Shown here piece by piece: positions 39,009 to 51,779 of a stretch of DNA of 64,000 nucleotides; the stretch's first letter is position 1; each line of letters begins with the position of its first letter. A program made the translations under genes and the position numbers. The notes under the pieces are model-generated. The model worked only from the letters and a program-made list of their open reading frames with translations, ran no database searches and had not been told where the DNA came from. The DNA comes from Echiichthys vipera (Eukaryota; Chordata; Actinopteri; Perciformes; Trachinidae). The stretch covers positions 23,688,288 through 23,752,287 of the forward strand of contig OY829657.1 in NCBI GenBank assembly GCA_963691815.1. Reading direction: 5' to 3'.

Positions 39009-39176
39009 GTTTGAATGCCTCCACTGTACTGCCCCGAGCTAATCGGTGTTAGTGGCATTCTGCTGTTAGCGACTCGGATTTCTCTGTTAATAGTTGTTAA
39101 ACGGAAAAAACTGTCTTGATGGCTTATTTGATGAATGTATTTGTCTAAAAAGTCTTACGCTGGAATTTCACTTTAA

Positions 39177-39654
39177 GGACAGGGCATTAATTCAAAATTA
39201 TCACTACTCATTGTTTTCATTTGTCATCTTTTAGTTGTTTCCTGTCTGAATGCTCACACTGTACGTGTCAGCCCCTGCTGCCCTTTCTCGTTATCGACAG
39301 TTGTCAATAAAGATTTGTTTGGAGGTGGCGGAGGTCTGTAACATTATACCAACGGTTCACAGTTATCATCACCTCTGACACCATGTAACAACAACAAATA
39401 TCTGAATACCAAAATTGAAAACCTAACACCTATCTGAATATTTGATTATTCAGGTCCAGCCCTGTACTGTATATAATCTTTTAGCAATTATAGCTAAAGG
39501 TCAACATATAAACTTCATATTCATTGTTTCTTTTCTATTCCAATGTGTTTGAGCAAAGAGCCAAAACAACAACATACACTTGAGTCCATCCTGAATTCTT
39601 CAGGCAAAGTTTTGCATTATCTTGTAGCCGGACTTAAAGATCAAGGTCACTTTA

Positions 39655-39655
<1 letters not shown>
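39177..39655. other. No gene recognised
   Basis: Unassigned. Confidence 0.35.

Positions 39656-39728
<73 letters not shown>
39656..39728. repeat. (TA)n microsatellite
   Basis: Uninterrupted TA array of about 73 bases. Confidence 0.97.
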
Positions 39729-39730
<2 letters not shown>

Positions 39731-40859
39731 TTTTTACCTCCAGATTTAGTACTAGTTACTTTACCCTCAGCAGCTAAAACTCCTCCCGCTGTTAGAGATT
39801 TAACTTTTCAGTTATTAAATGAGAGATTGCATTTTTCTGCTCCATGTTGAGGAAAGAGGGAAAAGAAACTAGAACAGCAGCACACGAATAGAATGTAAAA
39901 TAAGCAGGAAAACAGAATATAATCGAGCAGAGAGGTTTATGTAAACACGTTCTGCTGAGACCTTCAATATGATAAGTATGCTGCGGGACTGCGAAAGAAT
40001 ATAGACTACTGATATTTCTGGATTTACCTACAGATGTTCCCGCTCAGTTCTGCCTCCCCTTAACAAATAACAGCGAAGGAGAAAAACGAAGCTCAAGGGC
40101 ATGTTGGCAGGAATAGTGAGCTCCATGTTTTTGGTTATTAGTCCTCTTCTCTACCTCCAGGCCAACCTAAAAAACACTTTAAATGACACTGCCCTTGTTA
40201 GCACAGATTATAAATGTAAGCCCTTGTTAACCATGCATTGTAGAAGGGCAAATGAAAGTGAAAGGCTCCCCTCCCCTCAACTGACTTTAATAAGTGTGAC
40301 AGTGACCAGTTAGAGATGAGAGAGCTTGGAAGAGCATAAAGCATGCTGTTTAAAAAAAGAAAAGAAACACGCCAAGAATTCAGGCTTTTTTAAACGGTTT
40401 TAGATGAAGATGCATCTGGCCTTTCCACTGCATAAAGATCATAGCTGTGTTGGAGGAATTAAAAGGTTGTTGTTGCTGTGGTTTTTGTTAACTGTGCAGC
40501 TTAAAATATAATGCCTAATAGATCTTTAGCAGCAGGATTTCTTGAAGAAAAAAAACAATTTAGCGTAATCTGTCAGAGTTTCATCAGATCTTCTCCCTCC
40601 AGACAGAAAACAATGGCACTATTACATTGATATTATAGTGGCCCTTGGAAACTTTAACATGTTAACGGAGAAGCAGGACGCCGTACAGTGAGACAGGGAT
40701 CTGCAGTCTCTACGCAGGACACTTGAATGTCCCACTGATGGAAACAGTCCCACATATACATTTTTATTAAAGTATTTCTGATATGTTTGTTGTTGTTTGC
40801 CTGTGCTGCACGCGGATCAGAGCACACTCTTGTTATTTTTTACCCCTTTCCACGGAAAC
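39729..40859. other. No gene recognised
   Basis: Unassigned; frames of up to 70 codons without motifs. Confidence 0.35.
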
Positions 40860-41015
40860 ACAACGGAGGAGGGTTTTTAAGATTTCCACTCTGGAGGGTG
40901 GTTTCACTTTTTTGCGTTTTTAATCCCCTAAAACGCTATCGCCGTCTAAACGAAAGGCACATCTGATGAAATATTTTGTCGTTTTCATCCGGGAGCGTTG
41001 TTGTGTAAGCAGGGC
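40860..41015 (+). repeat. Probable dispersed repeat
   Basis: 'ggaaacacaacggagg', 'tttccactctggagggtggtttcac', 'aaacgctatcgccgtctaaacg' and 'gttttcatccgggagcgttgttgtgtaagcagggc' resemble the edge of a teleost DNA-element family I recall, in which CGTTTT words surround a GTGT-x-A-CGGGGC end. Family and limits are uncertain. Confidence 0.35.
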
Positions 41016-42014
41016 TTAAATGTGATGGATAAAATATTAGTACTGGTGTAAACTGAGTGAGAAATGATATGACCACATGAGCATCAGCCATCACTTATTT
41101 GAGCATGAAGTTTGCTGATAAGCCAACAAAATGTTTGTTGGGAAACACTGTTGAGGGGTTAGTGAGTTGCTCCTTCCAGGCATGGCTGCCCGTGTTGCCT
41201 CTGTGTGAACTCTCCTTTACTGGAGCTACTGTTTCAAACACAAGACACACTTGGCACGGTGGATGTTTACACATATCCTGGCTGGAAGCTAATTTCCCTC
41301 CCTTGTTAAAAATAAAAAAAGCAGACATGTTTCTGCTATTCTCTTATTTTTACTACACGTCTTGGCAGTGTGTGTTTTCAACCCCCGGGGCAGAAACGCT
41401 GAAGCTTCCCCTTCGTCCAGACAGAAACACACACAGACTGTGTGGGAGGAGAGCGAGGGGAGAGAGGGGAGAAGGGAGATGTGGGCGTTGGGCTTACCAG
41501 TCTGGGGGTCCCGTCTACAGGGAGATAAATTGTTAGGTATCTACCCATCATAGCCCCTGGCATGTTCTATCTATGGCAGCACAACAGACACTTCAAAAAT
41601 CCAGGTTGATCCTCTCTCCTCGCCACAGAAGGCTACGGGTGTGGGAGGAGGAGGAGGAGGAGGAGCAGGAGGAGACCTGCATCCTGGCTAACCGAAGCTC
41701 CATAAATATCAAATATGTGGGCAGCTCCGGGGGAATCATCGAACCTCCAAATAGGAAAATAATATGTGTTTCTTCAGGCTTTCTCCCTCTATCATCTCAG
41801 TCGGCTTGTTGCTCTCATTCTATTGTATTTCTATCCTCTGAGTTTCTATCAAACTCAAATTTGAATCAAAAGTGCACTTTATTTTTTTTATTGTTTTTCT
41901 ACCTCTCCGGATGTTCTGACTCTCTTTCTGTTTTGGGACTCCAAAAGCTTCTGTTTATTTACAGAGACAGAATATACTGGCCCTTGAGACTAAAGTGAGC
42001 TCTCAGTGTCTCTG
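41016..42014. other. No gene recognised
   Basis: Unassigned. The frames of 145 and 141 codons here change composition along their length and lack domains. A short GAGGAG run near 41645 explains the Glu run. Confidence 0.35.
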
Positions 42015-42050
42015 CCCCCCCCCCCCCCACACACACACACACACACACCC
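42015..42050. repeat. Poly-C followed by (CA)n
   Basis: About 14 C, then roughly ten CA units. Confidence 0.9.
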
Positions 42051-43875
42051 TGTCCACCCTCAGCAGCTGTGCACACAGAGAATAACATTCAGCTAGCCAA
42101 ATCCATTCTTCTCTAATTAATGAGAGAATCAGGCAGAGTACCTGAACGCTTGCAGGCCATCCCTGCAAACAGCTGCCTGTTCCCCACAGCTCAGTTCTAA
42201 TAATAATGATGATCTACAGCCTAGAAATTAGGGCTGTGCATAGCCTACAACCTCACAACACGATATGTATCAGAGGCCACGATACGATCACAATACCCAG
42301 GCCGTGATGTTTCACCTATGGTACATCTCCATACATTGCTGTATTGATATTTTGTACACAGCCCTTTTACATAATGCATTTGAAACTTGTCTTTGTTACT
42401 TTCTAAAGTTATAGCAACAACTTTCTGTCTTATTGTCTAATACCAGTTTGTTTCATGATGACATTGCAAGTACACATACAGTAAACATTTACACACACTT
42501 TGGTGATGGACAAAAACCCCTCAGCGCTGTGCCTGAACCGTATAATGGCGTATAAACACTGATGTTGTCCGGTAAAGGTGTTAACATGCTCCAGCATTAA
42601 GCTGCTCTCGATTCATTGTACGTAGTGATGGAAGCAAACAAGTGATTGTGATTCTGATAGGCAGACGGACAGAAAATGTGACTGACTGACTGACTTGACG
42701 GCTGGAGAGACAGAATAAGGTCAGGGCAGATAGAGCCAGCATCATTCAGATCACATCAGTAGCTCAAAGGATAAAGAGGCAAGCAGGTAAACAGGCAGGG
42801 CGATGGAGTGCTTTAGTGGAGACATAAAGAAAGGACGAGTGTGTTGAGATGAAGAAGTTGACAGGATGATGTTGAGAAAGAACCCCCTCTACCTGGATCA
42901 TACAGGGCCTATTCTCTACCGTGACCACTTAGGATCTCAGTTCACTTCCCAGCTCTGAATGTAAATAAACACGTACATTTTTTCTGTTTACATATAGATA
43001 GCCTACATATAATCATGAAAAATCGTTCTGATATTGCTTGGTATTTCAGATGCATTTTATGCATAGCATGTTCTATCCCCTTGCTGTCAATGCTTCCTCT
43101 TTAACGTTGGATTTCCAGTGAACATATCCCTGAACTAAAATTAATAACTGTGGTTTAGTTATTAACAATAAAAAATTCAATATTTGATTAAAAATATCAA
43201 TATGCTGATAGTCAGGTCATCCATAATTAAGTATACAGAGCAGCAAACTTGCTGCTATACCGTAGCTCTCATTTCTTGTCACAAATATGAATTATTCCTA
43301 TTTTCCAGACAGTTAACATTGAATACAGCTAATTATGTCAAAGTCAACATGGCCCAGATCGTGAGAGGCTGACAAAACTAAAAGGCAGATGTTCAGATTT
43401 GATTCAGTGATTATATAAACAGCACAGTGTGGGATGGAAAGCTCTGGGTGTGTGTGCGGACTCCATATCAACATATTTTTATTACCTCCTCTTTTGTTCT
43501 GTGTATCTGAGGGCTTGATGCACAGACAGGTGCTCAGACAGACAGGCTGACAGATAACACCAGTCATAAAGACAAGCAGATGAAGTCAGATGTAAACACA
43601 GACTGCAGCTCTCATCCTCTGATTTTTGGCAGATTGCCTCTCTTCTAATTCAGAATTTTCACTCCTGATGGCCGCCTTTTGCTCTTGTTTTTCTAATCTG
43701 TATCTATAAACTACAGTTTTCTGGGATTGAATTCCAAGTTAAAGATTTAATTCACAGAATCCACAGAAATGGTTGGTGAAGATCTGACTTATCGTATGCT
43801 TTATCCTGGGAAATCATCAATTAGCTTTTTTCCCCTCCTCATCGTTAATGTGCTCATCCTCGGAGTTGTTTCTTT
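42051..43875. other. No gene; possible transposon end at 42228
   Basis: Mostly unassigned. 'ttagggctgtgcatagcc...cacgatacgatcacaatac' at about 42228-42300 resembles the terminus of a hAT-like element, without a partner end found. Confidence 0.3.
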
Positions 43876-44100
43876 TTTGTGTGAAGTTTGCATGTCAGCG
43901 TGGGTTTTCTCCTGGTTCTCTGACTTCCTCCCACGGTCCAAAGACATGCAGGTGTAAATAATTGACTGTCTATATTTGTCAGTCCTCTGATAGTCTGGCG
44001 TCCTGTCCGGGGTGTACCACGCCTTTGCCCAACTTCAGCTGGGATCGGCTCCAGCCCCCGCGGCCCCCGACTGGGAGAGGCGGTTACTGAGAATAGACAC
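43876..44100 (+). mobile_element. tRNA/L2-type dispersed repeat, 5'-truncated and diverged
   Basis: Contains 'gtttgcatgtcagcgtgggttttctcc', 'cttcctcccacggtccaaagacatgcagg' and 'ttcagctgggatcggctccagcccc', as in 17140-17459, but lacks the head and has deletions. Confidence 0.8.
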
Positions 44101-45874
<1,774 letters not shown>

Positions 45875-45894
45875 GGGGGGGGGGGGGGGGGGGG
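45875..45894 (+). repeat. Run of about 20 G
   Basis: Homopolymer G followed by TGCGGGGGCGCC. It could form a G-quadruplex. Its length may be affected by sequencing error. Confidence 0.85.
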
Positions 45895-46065
45895 TGCGGG
45901 GGCGCCAAAACTATCAATAAAATATCACTGTTATTAGAATGTTTTAAGATGAAACATGCATTTAATTTATCAATGTCAATTTCTAATAAAAATCAAACAT
46001 ACATTCAATGTGAGACACCAAAAGAGGCTAGTGCAGTTAGATACTACAGAGTAATGTTTAGCTGC

Positions 46066-46124
46066 TTTAAATAATTTCCCCTTGGGATTATTAAAGTATT
46101 TCTGATTCTGATTCTGATTAAAAT
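46066..46124 (+). mobile_element. LINE 3' tail with (TGATTC)n
   Basis: 'ttccccttgggattattaaagtatttctgattctgattctgatt' is a third variant of the LINE tail seen at 541-576 and 5040-5080, here ending in hexanucleotide repeats. Confidence 0.55.
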
Positions 46125-46213
46125 CATTTCCAGTAGTATTAGTAGTGAACACTGTTAAATGTACAGTTTGTCTTATTTGAAGAGAAGTTGTATGATACTT
46201 ATACTTATCCACA

Positions 46214-46727
46214 CGAATGGATTACTGAACGGCCCTGCCGGGCACAGGCTCATGGGCCAATAAAGTCAGGGGCCCTGAATCATAAAATGTTGCTGAGAAC
46301 CCCCCACAAAATGCTAAATGCTAATTGACCACAAGTAAACGTGAAATTACCAAAAATTACCACAGGGTCAAAAAAATTATTATAGGGATGCAAAACAACC
46401 ACAAAATTATGCTAATTGACTGAAAATAGACACAAAAACGACCACAAAGAGACAAAATGATTAAAAATAGATGTGAAATGACCACAAAAACAAAACAAAG
46501 CGATGAAATAGATACATAAAGTGTCTAAAATAGATGCAAAACCACCACAAAAAGATACAAAATGACTAAAAATAGACGCATAACAATCACAGAGATGCAA
46601 AACAACTGGAGGTTAAATGGAGGTAAAACGACCGCAAAGAGAAGCAAAATGACTACAAAACGACTACAAGTGGGGGGGGGGCTCTTACATGTCTGTGCCC
46701 AGGGGCCCATTGGCTCAGAATGTGTCC
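46214..46727 (-). repeat. Dispersed repeat with degenerate minisatellite core
   Basis: The edges contain matching phrases 'gccctgccgggcacaggctcatgggcc' and 'ctgtgcccaggggcccattgg'. The core (about 46300-46660) is a degenerate array of roughly 20-base words such as GACCACAAAGAGACAAAATG and ACTAAAAATAGACGC. On the minus strand this gives Cys/Phe/Leu-rich frames that repeat, and these are not genes. A similar core lies at 62940-63290. Confidence 0.65.
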
Positions 46728-47252
46728 ATGCTTATCCATAGTTAGTGAATTAGATACAGTAACATCCGGCTGTTTTGTCAGGACCCTTGGGTGTCACTTC
46801 ATGCCCTGTGTAGCCCTTTGCGTAAAACTCATGAAGCTCTCGGTCCCCAATCTCAGGGAAATGATCTTAAATTTGTTGAGATATTTCAGCATGTTGGATA
46901 TTACTTTTGAACAATTTCATAGTCTTTTAATAATATTCACAGTATATAACACAGTTCCTGACTATTGCTGTCTCTGGTTGGAAAACTTGAAGGGATTGTT
47001 GTTAGCTAATACCCACCTGTCTCTCTGTCCTTATCACTTTATCCATCTCTTTTTTTCTCTCCATCTCCCAGCATCCTTTGCTGCAGCGATCCTCACCAGT
47101 TCCTCTCAGTAATCATGTTGATTGGCACACACAGCAGCGCCTTTTGATTAACGCCGCAAATCCTCATTAGTGATGCAGGAGTTGCATGTTCAAAACGCAA
47201 ACATTCAAATTCAATCGTGAGTGGAACATGACCCCCTCCTCGAACCCTGCCT
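46728..47252. other. No gene recognised
   Basis: Unassigned. The 130-codon plus frame at 46720-47112 has no recognisable domain. Confidence 0.3.
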
Positions 47253-47284
<32 letters not shown>

Positions 47285-47309
47285 ACTCACACACACGCTC
47301 ACACACACG
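47253..47309. repeat. Interrupted (CA)n microsatellite
   Basis: CA units with CG, CT and GC interruptions. Confidence 0.92.
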
Positions 47310-48387
47310 CCTACCTCCCCAATTACTCCAGTCTGAATGCTGGTGCGGTACTCACCAGAGAAGTGGCTCTAATGAACGGCTAAAAATAGATTTCATTTTT
47401 TGTTGGTGTGGAGGGATTCATTTGCTCCTGAGAGCAGTGAGAAAGAGTCCAGATCAGAATGTCCTTGATAAAACGTCCACATCCACAAGTTTTTGAAAGT
47501 GCTTGTGTGGTGAATCGAACTGCTTATAGATTATTGTGTCTGCTCTTTGCTCTTTTATTGATACTTTTACTAAGAAGCTTTTTCATTAATATGAAATCTG
47601 CTCGGCATCTTTCCACTCATTGACTGACATGAATGGAGGGGTTCTCAGCACATTTATTGTGAAATGATCCAGTTTGTCTCTCTGCAGCACATTCCTTTAT
47701 GTTATCTGGGACTGTACGCATATAAACTATAGAAATAACAGTCTTTCAAAAGCAGTTCTTGTCTGTTGTTGCCTTGAGAGAAGCACCTAGTGGTTATCCA
47801 ATTCCCTCTGCTCCCCTAATTTGCAAAGCAGACTTTGTGCAGAATATTCATTAGCAGCCATAAATATCTTCTTTCTGAATATTCATGACTGCAGGGAAAC
47901 ATGAGGAAAAGAAGACGAGACAAAACATGGTAGACCAAGGTAATTGTAATTGGTAAAAGTAGAGAGCATCGGTACTCTCCTGCTGCATAACGAACATGGG
48001 AAAGGGTCACATTACTACTGACTTGTGTCAAAACATATTGAAAAAGACGCTTCACGTGAATAGGGTAACTGTTTAACTCCTAGATATCACCCTGCAACTG
48101 ATGCATTATCTAATTAAATATGAGCTAATTTGCATTTATTTCCAGAAGAGAAATATGAACAGTGGATGAAGCCAGGTTCAAAATTATTGTTTCATTTTGT
48201 CGACATAGTAGAGTCAAAGGTTTTTACAGCTATCTCTTTTTATCACTCTATATATCAGGAAATACTGGAAACAGCCATATAAAAAATATCCTTTTCACCA
48301 GGTTTTTATGAATCAAATGTTGTATAAATGAGGCTGTGCATGATATTTGAACAAAGCCCTCTGTAAAAACCTTCAAAATAGAGAGAG
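47310..48387. other. No gene; possible conserved non-coding block at 47810-47890
   Basis: Unassigned. 47810-47890 (cctaatttgcaaagcag, gaatattcattagcagccataaatatc, gaatattcatgac) is dense in octamer-like and homeodomain-type words, as in developmental enhancers. Only cross-species comparison could show conservation. Confidence 0.3.
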
Positions 48388-49400
48388 CAGGGCTGTAAAC
48401 TAGCGGTCACCTAAAAAAATTCGACTAAAATATTCCCCATGCGACTTAATTTTTGGAGGGCTCCATGCCACGGCGGGTAAATGATTGTCCCGATGGTCAA
48501 GCTTGTGCAATAAATTATGCATGATACAGCAAATCATTGTAGTAGCTATAAATTGATAAATTATGACGCTAGCAAACGTAAGCGGTAAACTGGTGATTTG
48601 TTGTGTGTTGAACTGAAGCAGCTCCCCCCATGTCATCGTTGTAGAAAATAGTTCGCCTCAGAAGCTATGTAGCGTACGCGCCACCGCTCTTTAAAAGTTT
48701 GGATCAGTGACTGTGATCCGAGCACAGCTATGTGGCGGCACATTCCCGATGTGACTGAACCAAAGAGGAAACACACAGAGGAAATAGGAGGCTATGATGC
48801 TGTGGCACGAGAGCTCAATTAGAAGCAGGTGGCCTGACTATCAGGCTGTTAAGACGCTACGTAACGCCCTTTCAAAATACGATTTCCGGGTCCAAGCCTC
48901 GTAGTTTTCCAACACCGCAGTGCCCTGATCCCATTTGTTTGAACAGATATGAGTTTTTACAAAACAACATAATTGTCGTTTTACCTCATTCTTATTTATG
49001 AAAAACATGTCTAACTGACGAAAAAGGTGATCGTAATTGTTCACATGTTCTGCCGTTGTTGTCTGTTTTATTTCATGGGAGAGTTTGGACAAGGGCGCGG
49101 ATGAAACTTTTGAACTGGGGGGGACCAAGCTGTCAGCAAATGATTTCAACTCAATAAGTTATTTTGGTGTAATTCAGGCTTTAACTAGCGCTCAAGTAGT
49201 TCTGTAATAGTCTATTGTCCAATGGTTTGCACAAAAAAGCCATTGGAGGATTCTTATTTGAAATCATGGATAAACAACAATGAACATTGTTAAACAAAGG
49301 CCGACCTGATCAACACTTAGCCATATATGATGAAACTGTTATTCGTCTGCCAATCACGCACAAAAACTTCATGCCCTATGCAAATATGTTTTATTTAAAC
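48388..49400. other. Possible hAT-like terminus, otherwise unassigned
   Basis: 'gcagggctgtaaactagcggtcacctaaaaaaattcgactaaaata' at 48388-48435 has the CAGGGxTG start typical of many hAT ends. No matching inverse end or target duplication was found up to 49400. The 102-codon minus frame at 48841-49149 is unrecognised. Confidence 0.25.
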
Positions 49401-49518
49401 ATTTGTGTCTGTCTCTATGTGCCCTGTGATAGACTGGCATCCTATCCTGGGTGTACCCCGCCTCATTACCGATGTCAGCTGGGATCGGCTCCAGGACCCT
49501 GGAGAGTGAGAGTCGTTA
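49401..49518 (+). mobile_element. tRNA/L2-type dispersed repeat, 3' part only
   Basis: 'gtctgtctctatgtgccctgtgatagactggcatcc', 'gtgtaccccgcctcattaccgatgtcagctgggatcggctcc' match 17140-17459 without the first half. Its right end is cut by the inverted-repeat element that starts at 49519. Confidence 0.85.
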
Positions 49519-49785
49519 TGGTGTGTTCAGTTTACACTCAAAGTCGGAACTTGGAGCTCGGAACAACGTAACCCCAAAGTTGAGTGCTCCCAGCGTTTCC
49601 CAGCCTCCCAAACGTACAACATTTACCTACTGTTTACATGAGGAGCAGAGAGCGTTAATGTCTGGCTGCTGAGATTAATCCGACTTTCAGAGTTGGAGAT
49701 CCGACTGCATGAGCACGGGGGTTCTGATTCAAATTCTGAATTGGAGCTCGGAAATTTTCAACATTCGTGCAACTTGAACGCACCA
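49519..49785. mobile_element. MITE, 267 bp, TTA-flanked
   Basis: The ends TGGTGTGTTCA (left) and, in inverse, TGGTGCGTTCA (right) match at 10 of 11 bases. TTA flanks both sides (49516-49518 and 49786-49788), the 3-bp duplication usual for PIF/Harbinger elements. GGAGCTCGGAA occurs near both ends in direct orientation (about 49552 and 49743). It carries no coding sequence. Confidence 0.6.
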
Positions 49786-49908
49786 TTAGTCGTGGCACAC
49801 AGACGCCGGGCTTTTAATGCGCTCTGCAGTGTAAATTAGTCTAACTAACGGAACTTTAATCTTCCGTTTTACCGGCGATGTTCGTCGCCTTATGTAGGGA
49901 TGTAGGGA

Positions 49909-49910
<2 letters not shown>

Positions 49911-49941
<31 letters not shown>

Positions 49942-49946
49942 GGGGA
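49911..49946. repeat. (GT)n with G-run
   Basis: About 14 GT units ending in a run of G. Confidence 0.9.
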
Positions 49947-51067
49947 TGTTAGAGAGGAATGAAACTGGAATGTTTGGTGTTTGTAAGTGCTGTTGAAGGG
50001 GATATATCTGTCTCAGAGTGAGAAAAAAACTAATTTTGAGAAAACCGCGGATGTAAGTGATAAATATGCAAATGAAGCATTATCTAATGTTCACTTTTTG
50101 TGAATTTTAGACACATCTACAGACAACAGTGTAATCAAATAAACAGGTTTTCTTTTCTTTAGTGTAAAAGAAGACATGTTATTGGAACAAAATAGCCCAC
50201 CAACTTAGAAATTTACCAGTGCATGAAAAAATATGACTTTCATCATAATTTAAATGATTTTTTTTAGTAGAATAACTTTGATTAAACAGAAATGGTTTGT
50301 CATATCTAGGACACCTCAGACAGAGAAGGTGAAGGGCATTACCACTCACTGATTTTAGAAGTGGGTATTATAAAAAAATAATTTGGAGAAAGAGACGATA
50401 ACACTGTGGATTAGCATACAAGTCTCATATTTTGTTACTCTATACAGAACAATTTCCTGAGGAAATTTTAGGTAATCTGAATAAACTACATCGAGTATCA
50501 CATAACTCAGGCTGCAGCTTACAATTATTTAATTATCCTGATGATTAAATGCTTGATTAATCCATTTGTCTCTAAAGCATCAGGGAAACAAAAAACCTTT
50601 CCAGTGTAAATGCATGCAGAGAAAAAGATGCCTCCATCCTCACAGATCATCACATGTAAAAAGGAACCATCACATTTGACATTTTTTGCCCTCAAAATGA
50701 CCGAAAGAATCAATAACCAAAATTGTTGATCAGTAATTTCTGTCACTAGACTAATAGGCTGATTGGCTAATCATTAAAAAAAACCTGAATTTTGCTTGAG
50801 GATTGCTTTGATTTCTTAAATTGTACGTTTCAAATGACATGTATAAAGCATCTAAACGCCTGAAGCATCCGACACTGAAAGCAATAAAAATGACTTCCGT
50901 CCTCCTGAATCTCCATCTTCATTGACCACCAAGGAAAAAGCAAATTACTTCTGTTGTATTGCTCTTTGATATATCTGTAATTTATCATTATAGGAATAGG
51001 AAATCTTGTATTTTTGTGTAGACCCTACTACAATAGATTCTTTACAAAAACAAGCAAGTATTGATAC
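49947..51067. other. No gene recognised
   Basis: Unassigned, AT-rich sequence. Confidence 0.35.
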
Positions 51068-51070
51068 TGA

Positions 51071-51681
51071 GGGCGTGATCACACTGTCCTCCCGGACCGA
51101 GACCCGGACTTTAGGGTACTTGTCCCCCCTCCCTCTCCCCCCCGCGCCCCAGCCCCGTTTGTACTCACACTACCTGGGCCTCGGCCAATGCTTCTTGCTG
51201 TCCATACGCCATCACGCCGTAACACGTCACACGCATTGATCGCGTGTGTGTGGCTTTGTTTACAAATCTTTCCACAGACCTCAGAGTTTTTGTGCGTCTT
51301 GTCGACTGTTTTTGAATATTTTCATCCGACCAAATCTGCAGTAAACACTCCACCTCTGCATCACACCAACGTGAACCTTTCACCACCATTGTTGTTGTTG
51401 TTAAATGTCCGCGCATGGTCCGTCCTTCTATTAACATGTCCGAACAGGCGGACATAACGCTACTGCCGTAGGGCTCGTGCTCGTGCTCGTAGACGTGCGC
51501 ACGCTCGTGCTCGTACATGTGCAAACGGCTCCGCTAAAGCCCACCTCTTTCAAGCGGGCCGTGGCGGCCCAGCTGGCCCCAGTTGAGCGCGGAGCGGGTG
51601 CGCTCACACTACTTAAAGGTACTAGACTTTAGCTGAAAAAACGGTTTTGGCCGCGGCCAAAAGGACAGTGTGATCACGCTC
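51071..51681 (-). mobile_element. Harbinger-like element, 611 bp, with 3-bp TSD
   Basis: The left end GGGCGTGATCACACTGTCCT and the inverse right end GAGCGTGATCACACTGTCCT match at 19 of 20 bases. TGA flanks both ends (51068-51070 and 51682-51684). A minus-strand trihelix fragment inside fits the PIF/Harbinger group, whose elements encode a Myb/SANT-like protein besides the transposase. No transposase sequence is present. The interior is GC-richer than its surroundings, with CTCGTGCT repeats near 51476-51515. Confidence 0.75.
51235..51389 (-). pseudogene. Trihelix (Myb/SANT-like) domain fragment
   Basis: From the ATG at 51389 the minus strand reads VVKGSRWCDAEVECLLQIWS and DENIQKQ, the first helix region of a trihelix/Myb-SANT-like DNA-binding domain (G-x-x-W-x-D-x-E-V-x-x-L-L-x-I-W). 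The sequence continues in another frame as HKNSEVCGKICKQ, matching the next family segment (R-N-S-x-V-x-x-x-I), so a frameshift lies near 51300. The rest (W...QC-x-x-K-I-K) is absent. In Harbinger elements this protein assists the transposase at the element ends. The copy cannot be functional. Confidence 0.65.
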
Positions 51682-51779
51682 TGAGAATAGATCTACCACT
51701 CTCTCAAAGTACCACAACATGCAGCATATTTAATGAAATGTAAAAGGTTTTTCTGTTTGCTGTATAAATCCTTACCTGG

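Larger units (their letters stand above)
37359..39176. mobile_element. TTAA-bounded palindromic element, interrupted by hAT insertion
   Basis: The left arm (about 37363-37664) and the right arm (37797-37894 plus 39017-39172) are inverse copies of each other. TTAAAGTGAAATTCTGGCG opens the left, and CGCTGGAATTTCACTTTAA closes the right. Matching inner words include 'cattcatcaaataagccatc', 'cctctgcagcagcatgagaa' and 'caaagcaccaa'. TTAA lies at both outer edges (37359-37362 and 39173-39176), which fits the target duplication of piggyBac-like or Kolobok-like elements. Without the hAT insert the element is about 700 bp. The left arm also has an (ATTA)n tract at 37545-37577. Confidence 0.75.

Noticed and set aside
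46412..46710. Cys/Phe-rich minus-strand frames with internal repetition
   Set aside because: Translations of the degenerate 20-base minisatellite core.
48388..49150. Possible complete hAT element starting at CAGGGCTGTAAAC
   Set aside because: Only one candidate terminus was seen; no inverse end or 8-bp duplication could be found, so it is not called as an element.
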